Positions 6,898-13,999 of a stretch of 24,525 bases of DNA are shown in pieces. Numbering within the stretch: the first letter of the stretch is position 1; each line of letters begins with the position of its first letter. The translations under genes were made by a program, and so were the position numbers. The DNA comes from RBG-16-66-20 sp049651845 (GTDB taxonomy: Bacteria; Pseudomonadota; Gammaproteobacteria; Burkholderiales; SG8-39), in assembly GCA_049651845.1 (NCBI GenBank), contig JBASCW010000110.1, positions 1 through 24,525 on the forward strand, in the 5' to 3' direction. A model generated the notes under the pieces. The model was not told where the DNA came from. It searched no databases and was given only the letters and a program-made list of their open reading frames with translations.

Positions 6898-6983
6898 AAA
6901 AAGGGGGTCAGAGTAAGATTTTGGTCGGCAACGCTTCGTAGCCGCGCGAATGCTGAAAATCTTACTCTGACCCCCTTTTTCTA
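6895..6983. terminator. Perfect 28-bp inverted repeat, bidirectional terminator / REP-like palindrome
   Basis: The arms are 6895-6922 and 6956-6983, with a 33-base loop (6923-6955). Each arm reads TAG, five A, five G, then TCAGAGTAAGATTTT; the other arm is its exact complement. The five A and five T on either side make it work as a terminator on both strands. The GGGGGTCAGAGTAAG core resembles palindromic repeats found in many proteobacteria, some beside REP-type (Y1) transposases. The outermost TAG of each arm is the stop codon of ppx on the plus strand and of sixA on the minus strand. Confidence 0.85.
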
Positions 6984-7433
6984 CAACAGGTCCGGCGCGA
7001 GCACCGCGCGCACCACCACCTGCTTCTCGCGCTCGCGCACGCGGTGGCTCAGCCACCACAGGCCGCCCTTCTTCACCGACCAGTCGCTTTCGGCACCGGC
7101 CAGCAGCACCGCCGCGACGCGCCCCAGGTCGGGCTGGTGGCCGACCACGACGAGGGCGCCCTTGTGCGAGGGCCAGCCCACGGCCTCGAGGATGTCGGTC
7201 GGAGCCGCGCCCGGCGCCAGCCGCGCGGAGATCTTGTAGCGCACCCCGAGCGCGTCCGCGGTCTCGCGCGCGCGCCGCGCGGGACTGGAGAGCACGGCGT
7301 ATTTCGACGGCAGCTGCTTGTTCAGCCACTCGGCGACGCGCGCAGCCTGCTTGTGCCCCTTCGCGGTGAGCTTGCGATCGAGATCGCGCCCGCCCTCGGC
7401 CGCGTCGGCGTGCCGCCAGAGGATCAGGTCCAT
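6981..7433 (-). CDS. sixA: Phosphohistidine phosphatase SixA
   Basis: A 150-residue histidine-phosphatase-superfamily protein. The catalytic RHG-type motif is LWRHAD (5-10, His8 the nucleophile). SSPARRARETA (49-59) supplies the arginine of the phosphate pocket and VVGHQPDL (97-103) the second histidine (His99). The minimal length without a lid domain is that of SixA, which removes phosphate from histidine on signalling proteins. It begins two bases after the phoR stop, so it is probably the last gene of the pst-pho operon. A role in damping PhoR or phosphotransfer signalling is inferred from position only. The stop codon lies in the inverted repeat shared with ppx. Confidence 0.9.
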   Translation of the reverse strand: MDLILWRHADAAEGGRDLDRKLTAKGHKQAARVAEWLNKQLPSKYAVLSSPARRARETADALGVRYKISARLAPGAAPTDILEAVGWPSHKGALVVVGHQPDLGRVAAVLLAGAESDWSVKKGGLWWLSHRVREREKQVVVRAVLAPDLL

Positions 7434-7435
7434 GG

Positions 7436-8677
7436 CTATGCCTTCACCGCCTGCGCCGCCGCCGTGGCCAGGCGCGTCGCCGGGAAGCGCGCGCAGAAGC
7501 GGCTGCCCTTGCCGGGCACGCTTTCGATCGCGAGCGCGGCCTGGTGGCGCGCGAGCGCGTGCTTGACGATCGACAGGCCCAGGCCCGTGCCGCCGGTCTC
7601 GCGCGAGCGGCCACGGTCGACGCGGTAGAAGCGCTCGGTGAGGCGCGGCAGGTGCTCGGGGTCGATGCCGATGCCGGTATCCTCCACCGAGAACTCGCCG
7701 CCGTCGTCACCCGAGCGCCAGCGCAGCCGCACCGCGCCGCCCGCGGGCGTGTAGCGCACCGCATTGGCGGCGAGGTTGGCGAACGCGCTCGCGATCTCGC
7801 GCTCGGCGCCGAGCAGGTCGTGCGCGCCCTCGACCTGGAGGGAAATGCGGTGCTTGCCGGCCGACAGCGCCTCGGCCTCGGCGCGCACGCGCTCCAGAAG
7901 CACCCGCAGCGGCACGCGCTCGGCCTCGGGCGGCGGCGGCGCGTGCTCCAGCACCGAGAGCGTGAGCAGGTCGTCGATCAGGCGCTTCATACGCTCGGCC
8001 TGCGGCGCCATCAGGCTCACGTAATCGCGCACGCGCGAGGCGTCGAGCTTGAGGTCCTGGATGGTCTCGAGAAAGCCCGCCAGCACGGTGAGCGGGGTGC
8101 GCAGCTCGTGCGAGACGTTGGCGACGAAATCGCGCCGCATCGCCTCCACGCGCGCGGCGCCCGTGACGTCCTGCGACAGCAGCAGATGCTCCTCGTCGCC
8201 GAAGGACACGACCTGCAGCGACAGCGTGCGCCGGCCGCCGGGCGCCCCCAGGCGCACCGACTCGGCGAAATCGCCCACGCGCAGGTACTCGACGAACTCC
8301 GGCGCCCGCACCATGTTCACGATCGGCTGATTGCGGTCGCGTTCGGGGTCGAGCCCGAGGTGGTCCTGCGCCGCCGCGTTGCACCACTGGAGGTTGAAGC
8401 CGGCGTCGAGCACCGCGACGCCATAGGGCAGCGCCTGCGCGCCGCGCCGCGAGCGCACCATGAGCTGCGCGAACTCGCGCCGGCGCTTGAGCATCGCGCG
8501 CCGGTGCCGGTGCAGCAGGTCGAACACCTCGCCCCAGGCGCCCTCGGCCTCGGGCGGATCGGTGAGGCGCGGCTGCGAGGCCCAGCCCCTGAGCTTGCGG
8601 AACTCGCGCAGCTGGCGCCACAGCGCGATCCCGAGGACCGCCACCAGCAGCGCGAGTCCGAGCTCGAGTCCGCTCAC
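7436..8677 (-). CDS. phoR: Phosphate regulon sensor histidine kinase PhoR
   Basis: A 413-residue membrane histidine kinase that phosphorylates PhoB when phosphate is low. One hydrophobic segment is seen at the N-terminus (about 3-20), then a linker, a PAS domain (about 80-170), a HisKA domain with the H-box FVANVSHELRTPLTV (His190), and a C-terminal HATPase with N-box ANLAANAVRYTP and G-boxes DTGIGI and GGTGLGLSIV. The start is GTG (8675-8677), 13 bases after the phoB stop, so it is co-transcribed. Length and layout fit PhoR (E. coli 431). The absence of a large periplasmic sensor domain agrees with sensing through PstSCAB-PhoU. Confidence 0.95.
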   Translation of the reverse strand: MSGLELGLALLVAVLGIALWRQLREFRKLRGWASQPRLTDPPEAEGAWGEVFDLLHRHRRAMLKRRREFAQLMVRSRRGAQALPYGVAVLDAGFNLQWCNAAAQDHLGLDPERDRNQPIVNMVRAPEFVEYLRVGDFAESVRLGAPGGRRTLSLQVVSFGDEEHLLLSQDVTGAARVEAMRRDFVANVSHELRTPLTVLAGFLETIQDLKLDASRVRDYVSLMAPQAERMKRLIDDLLTLSVLEHAPPPPEAERVPLRVLLERVRAEAEALSAGKHRISLQVEGAHDLLGAEREIASAFANLAANAVRYTPAGGAVRLRWRSGDDGGEFSVEDTGIGIDPEHLPRLTERFYRVDRGRSRETGGTGLGLSIVKHALARHQAALAIESVPGKGSRFCARFPATRLATAAAQAVKA

Positions 8678-8690
8678 GCGCGTGCCGCCT

Positions 8691-9398
8691 TCAGCCGCGG
8701 CTCATCGCGGCGGCCTCGGCGCGCAGCGCATAGCCGCTGCCGCGCACCGTCTCGATGAGCGCGTCGTGGCCGGTCGGCGCGAGGCCCTGGCGCAGCCGGC
8801 GGATGTGCACGTCCACCGTGCGCTCCTCGATGAATACGTGGTCGCCCCAGACCTCGTCGAGCAGCTGCGCGCGCGAGTAGACGCGATTCGGGTGCGTCAT
8901 CAGGTAGTGCAGCAAGCGGAACTCGGTCGGGCCGAAATTGAGCACTGCGCCGTTGCCGGTGACGCGGTGCGCGGCCGGGTCCAGGCGCAGGCCCGCGATC
9001 TCGACGGGCGCGTCGCCGTGCTGCGGCTTCCTGCGGCGCAGCACCGCGCGGATACGCGCGACGAGCTCCTTGGTCGAGAAGGGCTTGGTGATGTAGTCGT
9101 CGGCGCCCGCCTCCAGCCCGGCCACCTTGTCGGGTTCCTCGGCGCGCGCGGTGAGGAAGATGAGCGGCAGCTCGCGCGTGCGCGCGTCGCCGCGCAGCCG
9201 GCGCGCCAGCGCGACGCCGCACTGGCCGGGCAGCATCCAGTCGAGCAGCACCACGTCCGGCAGGATATCCGACAGCAGCCGGCCGGCGTCCTCGGCGCTG
9301 CGCGCGCGCAGCGTCTCGTAGCCGGCGTGCTCGAGGTTCACCGCGATCAGTTCGAGGATCGCGGGCTCGTCTTCGATGATGAGTACGGTGGCCGGCAT
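8691..9398 (-). CDS. phoB: Phosphate regulon response regulator PhoB
   Basis: A 235-residue OmpR/PhoB-class regulator. The receiver domain has the acidic pocket (Glu9, Asp10), the phospho-acceptor Asp53 in LLDWMLPG, the threonine in IFLTARAEE, and the lysine in DDYITKPFS. The winged-helix DNA-binding domain follows (about 135-230), with LNFGPTEFRLLHYLMTHPNR and the recognition region RTVDVHIRRLR. When phosphorylated, PhoB binds Pho boxes such as the one in front of pstS at 13974-13991. It lies 9 bases after phoU and 13 before phoR. Confidence 0.97.
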   Translation of the reverse strand: MPATVLIIEDEPAILELIAVNLEHAGYETLRARSAEDAGRLLSDILPDVVLLDWMLPGQCGVALARRLRGDARTRELPLIFLTARAEEPDKVAGLEAGADDYITKPFSTKELVARIRAVLRRRKPQHGDAPVEIAGLRLDPAAHRVTGNGAVLNFGPTEFRLLHYLMTHPNRVYSRAQLLDEVWGDHVFIEERTVDVHIRRLRQGLAPTGHDALIETVRGSGYALRAEAAAMSRG

Positions 9399-9407
9399 GC
9401 GGCTTGG

Positions 9408-10118
9408 CTATCCCTTCGAGATCTCGCGCTCGATGTCCTCGAACGAGGTGTGGCGCACGTCGGTGCCCTTGACGATGTAGATCACCTGCTCGGCGACGTT
9501 CTTCGCGTGGTCGCCGATGCGCTCGATCGCCTTGGCGACCCAGACCGTGTCGAGCGACGTCGAGATGGTGCGCGGGTCCTCCATCATGTAGGTGATGAGC
9601 TGGCGTAGCACCGAGCGGAATTCGTCGTCGATGGCGCTGTCCTCCTTGAGCACTTCGGCGGCACCCACCACGTCCAGGCGCGCGAACGCATCGAGCGCCT
9701 GGCGCAGCATCTTGACCGCGATCTGCGCCGCGTGGCGGATCGCCGGGAAGCGCTGCGACTGGTGCCCGCCCTGCTCGTGGATGCGCTTGGACATGCGCGC
9801 GATCTTCTCGGCCTCGTCGCCGATACGCTCCAGGTCCGTGACGATCTTGCTGATCGCCATGATCAGGCGCAGGTCGCTCGCTGCCGGCTGGCGCTTGACG
9901 ACGATGTGGTTGCAGGCGCCGTCGATCGCCACCTCGTAGCCGTTGACGCGCGCGTCGTTCTCGATCACCTGCGCGACCAGCGCCGCGTCGCCGCTGGTGA
10001 AGGCTTGGATCGCGGCGAGGATCTGCGCTTCCACCAGCCCGCCCATCTGCAGCACGCGCGTGCGCGTGGTGTCGAGGTCGGCCTCGAACTGCTTGGAAAT
10101 GTGCTCGGTGATGCCCAT
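9408..10118 (-). CDS. phoU: Phosphate signalling protein PhoU
   Basis: A 236-residue all-helical protein with two PhoU repeats, each carrying a metal-binding E-R-I-G-D motif: LERIGDEAEKIA and IERIGDHAKNVAEQVIYIVKG. PhoU connects the Pst transporter to PhoR and keeps the kinase off when phosphate is plentiful. The opening MGITEHISKQFEADLD is typical. It starts 9 bases after pstB and ends 9 bases before phoB, in the usual pst operon order. Confidence 0.96.
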   Translation of the reverse strand: MGITEHISKQFEADLDTTRTRVLQMGGLVEAQILAAIQAFTSGDAALVAQVIENDARVNGYEVAIDGACNHIVVKRQPAASDLRLIMAISKIVTDLERIGDEAEKIARMSKRIHEQGGHQSQRFPAIRHAAQIAVKMLRQALDAFARLDVVGAAEVLKEDSAIDDEFRSVLRQLITYMMEDPRTISTSLDTVWVAKAIERIGDHAKNVAEQVIYIVKGTDVRHTSFEDIEREISKG

Positions 10119-10127
10119 GGCCCTTCC

Positions 10128-10949
10128 TTAACCGAACCTGCCGGTAATGTAGTCTTCCGTCTGCTTGTTCTGCGGCTTGATGAACAGTTGGTCCGTCTGG
10201 CCGAACTCGATCAGTTTTCCGAGATACATGTACGCCGTGTAGTCGGAAACGCGGGCCGCCTGCTGCATGTTGTGGGTGACGATGAGAATCGTAACCTTCT
10301 TCTTGAGCTCCGTGATCAGCTCTTCGATGCTTGCGGTCGCGATCGGATCGAGCGCCGAGGTCGGCTCGTCGAACAGCAGGATTTCAGGATCGGTCGCGAG
10401 CGCGCGCGCGATGCACAGGCGCTGCTGCTGACCGCCCGACAGATTGAAGGCCACCTCCTTGAGCCGGTCCTTGACTTCGTCCCAGAGCGCCGCGCCGCGC
10501 AGCGCCGCCTCGACCTTGTCGGCGAGCCTGCGGCCGGAGTTTTCGCCGCGCACGCGCAGGCCGTAGGCGACGTTCTCGAAGATCGATTTCGGAAAGGGGT
10601 TCGGCTTCTGGAACACCATCGACAGCCGCATCCGCACCTCGATCGGGTCGACCCCGGCCGCGAGCAGATTGGTGTTGTCCGGGAAGAGCCGTATTTCGCC
10701 TTCGTAGCGGTTACCCGGGTAGAGGTCGTGCATCCGGTTGAAACAGCGCAGGAAGGTGGACTTGCCGCATCCCGACGGCCCGATCAGCGCGGTGACGCGA
10801 TTCTCGTGCACCACCAGGTCAAGAGCGCTGAGCGCGCGGAAGTTGCCGTAGTAGAAGCTGAGCTTCCGGGCCTCGGCCTTCGGCACATCCACCGATTGCG
10901 GCAACCAGGGACGATTCTCAACAGCTCTGGAGATTGCGACGGCAGCCAT
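10128..10949 (-). CDS. pstB: Phosphate ABC transporter ATP-binding protein PstB
   Basis: A 273-residue ATPase that drives high-affinity phosphate import. Walker A is GPSGCGKST (57-65), the Q-loop is in MVFQKPNPFP (111-120, typical of PstB), the signature is LSGGQQQR (170-177), and Walker B is ILLFDEPTSALD (190-201). The ending TEDYITGRFG is the standard PstB tail. It follows pstA by three bases. About 25 extra residues precede the family's usual start, so translation could begin a little further in. GGTGA before the annotated ATG is a fair ribosome site. Confidence 0.97.
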   Translation of the reverse strand: MAAVAISRAVENRPWLPQSVDVPKAEARKLSFYYGNFRALSALDLVVHENRVTALIGPSGCGKSTFLRCFNRMHDLYPGNRYEGEIRLFPDNTNLLAAGVDPIEVRMRLSMVFQKPNPFPKSIFENVAYGLRVRGENSGRRLADKVEAALRGAALWDEVKDRLKEVAFNLSGGQQQRLCIARALATDPEILLFDEPTSALDPIATASIEELITELKKKVTILIVTHNMQQAARVSDYTAYMYLGKLIEFGQTDQLFIKPQNKQTEDYITGRFG

Positions 10950-10952
10950 GGG

Positions 10953-11879
10953 TCACCATTTGATGTTCTTGCGAAGTCGGTAGCGCAGCCAGATTGCGAA
11001 TCCGTTCATGGCGAGCGTCATGAGCACCAGCACGAAGCCCGCCGCGGCCGCGTTTTGCAGGAATGCGGCCTCGGGCCGCGAGGTCCAGTTGAACATCTGG
11101 ATCGGCATCACCGTGAACGGCGATGTGAGCCACTCGAACGAAAGGAACGGCGGCTCGGCGCGAATCGGCGACGGCGGCAGGAAGGCGATGAACGTGAGCG
11201 CACCGATGGTGATGATGGGCGCCGTCTCGCCGATCGCGCGCGCCATGCCGATGATGATCCCGGTGAGAATGCCGGCCGACGAGTACGGAATGATGTGGTC
11301 CTTGCAGACCTGCCACTGGGTTGCGCCCAGCGCGTAGGCGCCCTCGCGGATGCCGATCGGGATGGAGCGGATGGCCTCGCGCGTAGCCACGATCACCACC
11401 GGCAGGATCAGCAGCGCGAGCGTGAGTCCCGCGGACAGGATCGACTGCCCGAAGCCGAACTGGTATACGAACAAGCCGAGCGCGAGCAGTCCGTACACGA
11501 TCGACGGCACGCCGGCGAGATTGGTGATGTTGATCTCGATGACATCGGTGACCCAGTTCTTCGGCGCGTACTCCTCGAGGTAGAGCCCCGCGCCTACGCC
11601 CAGCGGCACGGCCACGAAGGCCGTCACCAGCATCACCAGGCACGAGCCTACCCACGCCGACAGGATGCCCGCCTGCGCCGCGCGCCGCGACGGGAAGCTG
11701 GTGAAGAACTCCCAGTTGAGCCGCGGCACGCCGTCGATCGCCATGTCCACGAACAGCGCGCTGAAGGTGAGCACGCCCACCATCAGCGCGAACACACCGC
11801 AACTGGCGAAGATCAGGTCCCAGCGCTTGTGGCTGGCGATCAGCCGGCGGATCGCGTCCAAGTCTCGGGCGTAGCTCAT
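10953..11879 (-). CDS. pstA: Phosphate ABC transporter permease PstA
   Basis: A 308-residue inner-membrane permease. Six hydrophobic segments are visible, with the coupling (EAA-type) loop REGAYALGATQWQVCKDHII that contacts PstB. The segment IGMARAIGETAPIITIGA is characteristic of PstA. It starts 9 bases after pstC and pairs with it to form the channel. Confidence 0.95.
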   Translation of the reverse strand: MSYARDLDAIRRLIASHKRWDLIFASCGVFALMVGVLTFSALFVDMAIDGVPRLNWEFFTSFPSRRAAQAGILSAWVGSCLVMLVTAFVAVPLGVGAGLYLEEYAPKNWVTDVIEINITNLAGVPSIVYGLLALGLFVYQFGFGQSILSAGLTLALLILPVVIVATREAIRSIPIGIREGAYALGATQWQVCKDHIIPYSSAGILTGIIIGMARAIGETAPIITIGALTFIAFLPPSPIRAEPPFLSFEWLTSPFTVMPIQMFNWTSRPEAAFLQNAAAAGFVLVLMTLAMNGFAIWLRYRLRKNIKW

Positions 11880-11888
11880 CCGGCGTTC

Positions 11889-12839
11889 TCAATACGCCTC
11901 GCGGAAGCGCTTGCGAAGAATGTGGCCGGCGATGTTGCAGACCAGCGTGAACAGCAACAACGTCAGTCCTGCCGCGAAGATCGTCTGGTAGCCGACCGAG
12001 CCATGCGGCAGGTCGCCCAGCGCCACCTGCACGATGTAGGCCGTGATCGTTGCCGCGGGCTCCAGTGGATTGAAGGTAAGGTTTGGCTGCATGCCGGCCG
12101 CGACCGCGAGGATCATCGTTTCGCCGACCGCGCGCGAGATGCCGAGGATGTAGGCCGATGCGATGCCGGAGAAAGCCGCAGGCACCACCACCTTGATCGC
12201 CGTCTGATAGCGCGTCGCGCCCATCGCGTAGGAGCCTTCGCGCAGGTTCATCGGCACCGCGCGCATCGCGTCTTCGGAGATCGAGCTCACGTACGGGATG
12301 ATCATGATGCCCATCACGATGCCGGCGGACAGCAGGTTGAAGCCCGGCAGCTCGGGGTAGAACCACTGCAGGATCGGCGTCACGAACAGCAGCGCGAAGA
12401 AGCCGTAGACGATGGTCGGCACGCCGCCGAGCAGCTCGAGGAAGGGCTTGGCGATTTCACGCAGCCTGAACGGCGCGAACTCCGAGAGGTAGATCGCGAT
12501 GACGGTGCCGAGCGGGATCGCGATCGCCAGTGCGACGAATGAGCTGGTGAGCGTCCCCGACAGCAGCACCATGATGCCGAAGTGCTGATCGTCGAACAGC
12601 GGCGTCCACTGCTTGTCGGTCAGGAAATTCCACAGCGACACGTGCTGGAAGAAGATCACCGACTCCTTGACCAGGATGTAGACGATGCCGATGGTCGTGA
12701 ACACCGACATCAGCGCGGCGAGGAACAGCACCGACTCGATCGCGCGCTCCTTGATCATGCGCGCGCGGCGTCGCGCAAGTCTTGCGCTCGTGGCCGAACT
12801 GGGCATCGTCGATGGGGCGTCGGGTGCGACGGCCGACAT
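11889..12839 (-). CDS. pstC: Phosphate ABC transporter permease PstC
   Basis: A 316-residue membrane permease with six hydrophobic segments. The N-terminal 28 residues are polar and Arg-rich before the first segment. The coupling loop is LREGSYAMGATRYQTAIKVV, and GISRAVGETMILAVAAG is the conserved PstC segment. The gene begins 81 bases after pstS, beyond a terminator-like hairpin, so it should be expressed at a lower level than the binding protein. Confidence 0.95.
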   Translation of the reverse strand: MSAVAPDAPSTMPSSATSARLARRRARMIKERAIESVLFLAALMSVFTTIGIVYILVKESVIFFQHVSLWNFLTDKQWTPLFDDQHFGIMVLLSGTLTSSFVALAIAIPLGTVIAIYLSEFAPFRLREIAKPFLELLGGVPTIVYGFFALLFVTPILQWFYPELPGFNLLSAGIVMGIMIIPYVSSISEDAMRAVPMNLREGSYAMGATRYQTAIKVVVPAAFSGIASAYILGISRAVGETMILAVAAGMQPNLTFNPLEPAATITAYIVQVALGDLPHGSVGYQTIFAAGLTLLLFTLVCNIAGHILRKRFREAY

Positions 12840-12865
12840 GAGTGGCGGGGCTCCGATTATGGACG

Positions 12866-12894
12866 AAAAACCGCCCGCGATGCTTCGCGGGCGG
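12866..12894 (-). terminator. Intrinsic terminator / attenuator between pstS and pstC
   Basis: The perfect stem CCGCCCGCGA (12871-12880) and TCGCGGGCGG (12885-12894) has a four-base loop, and is followed on the minus strand by five T (12866-12870). Placed just after pstS, it would end most transcripts there and let a fraction continue into pstCAB, giving excess binding protein. Confidence 0.85.
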
Positions 12895-12920
12895 CGGGTT
12901 GCGGCAACGGCCGGGAATTC

Positions 12921-13928
12921 TTACTTCGCGACCAGGACCAGCGGCCGCGAGAACAGGTCGTCGATCTTGACGCCGACGTCGGCGTGTCCGGCGAACACCG
13001 TGCCCTTTTGCTTCTTGCTCAGCCGATCCATGCCGGCCTTGTAGATCCGGTCGGGCAGCGGCACGTACTTCACCTCCCTGGACAGCGTCGCACCGTGCGT
13101 GAGGTAGTACTCGACGAACTCCTTCACCTCGGGTCTGGCCATCGACTTGGTGCTGACGTAGATGAAGATCGGGCGCGCGAGAGGCTGGTAGGTGCCGTCA
13201 AGCACCGTGGCCTCGGACGGCGGCACCGCGGGCTTGCCGTCCCTCTCCACGATGGGCACCGACTTCAGCTTGTCCTTGTTTTCCGCATAGTAGGCGAAAC
13301 CGAAGAAGCCCAGCGCGTTCACGTCGCGAGACACGCCCTGCACCAGCACGTTGTCGTCTTCCGACGCCGTGAAATCGCCGCGCGAGGACTTCGACTTGCC
13401 GGTGATCGCCTCGGTGAAGTAGTCGAAAGTGCCGGAATCCGCTCCTGCACCGAACAACTTCAGGGGTTGATTCGGCCAGGCCGGGTTGACCTGGTTCCAG
13501 GTCATGACCTTGCCCTGCGCCGCCGGCTCCCACATCTTCTTGAGCTCGGCAACGGTCAATTGCTTGATGAAGCCGTTCTTGGGATTGACCACCACCGTGA
13601 GGGCATCGAAGGCCACCGGCAGCTCGATGTACTCGATGCCCGCCTTCTGGCATTCCTCCATTTCTTTCTTGAGGATCGGGCGCGAAGCATCCGAGATGTC
13701 GGTCTCGCCGCGGCAGAACTTCTTGAAGCCGCCGCCGGTGCCCGAGATCCCGACGGTCACCTTGATCTTCTGTTTCTTCGCTTTCTGGAATTCCTCGGCC
13801 ACCGCCTCGGTCACGGGGAACACCGTGCTCGAGCCGTCGATCTTGACGATCTGCTGCGCGAACGCGGCCTGGGCCGCGATCGTCGCGCCGGCGAACGCCA
13901 GCGCCTGAACCAGATGCTTCAGCTTCAT
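12921..13928 (-). CDS. pstS: Phosphate ABC transporter substrate-binding protein PstS
   Basis: A 335-residue periplasmic protein. Residues 1-24 are a signal peptide ending in AQAAFA. The phosphate-binding motifs are IDGSSTVFPVTEAVAEEF (30-47), SGTGGGFKKFCRGETDISDA, and GADSGTFDYF. It belongs to the PstS/SphX-like branch that uses DGSSTVFP rather than the E. coli form. GAGGTGA lies just before the ATG as a strong ribosome site, and a Pho box with -10 lies upstream. Confidence 0.97.
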   Translation of the reverse strand: MKLKHLVQALAFAGATIAAQAAFAQQIVKIDGSSTVFPVTEAVAEEFQKAKKQKIKVTVGISGTGGGFKKFCRGETDISDASRPILKKEMEECQKAGIEYIELPVAFDALTVVVNPKNGFIKQLTVAELKKMWEPAAQGKVMTWNQVNPAWPNQPLKLFGAGADSGTFDYFTEAITGKSKSSRGDFTASEDDNVLVQGVSRDVNALGFFGFAYYAENKDKLKSVPIVERDGKPAVPPSEATVLDGTYQPLARPIFIYVSTKSMARPEVKEFVEYYLTHGATLSREVKYVPLPDRIYKAGMDRLSKKQKGTVFAGHADVGVKIDDLFSRPLVLVAK

Positions 13929-13957
13929 GACTCACCTCGCCCGTTGAGAACGGCGCG

Positions 13958-13991
13958 AGTCTAGGTGCCCGAGGTTACGGTTTCATGACAG
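13958..13991 (-). promoter_or_regulatory. Pho box and -10 of the pst operon
   Basis: On the minus strand, CTGTCAT-GAAA-CCGTAAC (13974-13991) is a near-consensus PhoB site: a first half identical to CTGTCAT, a four-base spacer, and a second half with 5 of 7 matches to CTGTCAC. Exactly 10 bases further on is TAGACT (13958-13963), a 4-of-6 match to TATAAT. That spacing is that of classic PhoB-activated promoters in which the box replaces the -35. The pstS ATG follows 29 bases downstream. Confidence 0.85.
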
Positions 13992-13999
13992 CGGAATTC

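Noticed and set aside
9732..12542. Open frame of 936 codons on the plus strand opposite phoU, pstB, pstA and pstC
   Set aside because: Asp/His/Arg-rich low-complexity shadow of four well-supported genes.
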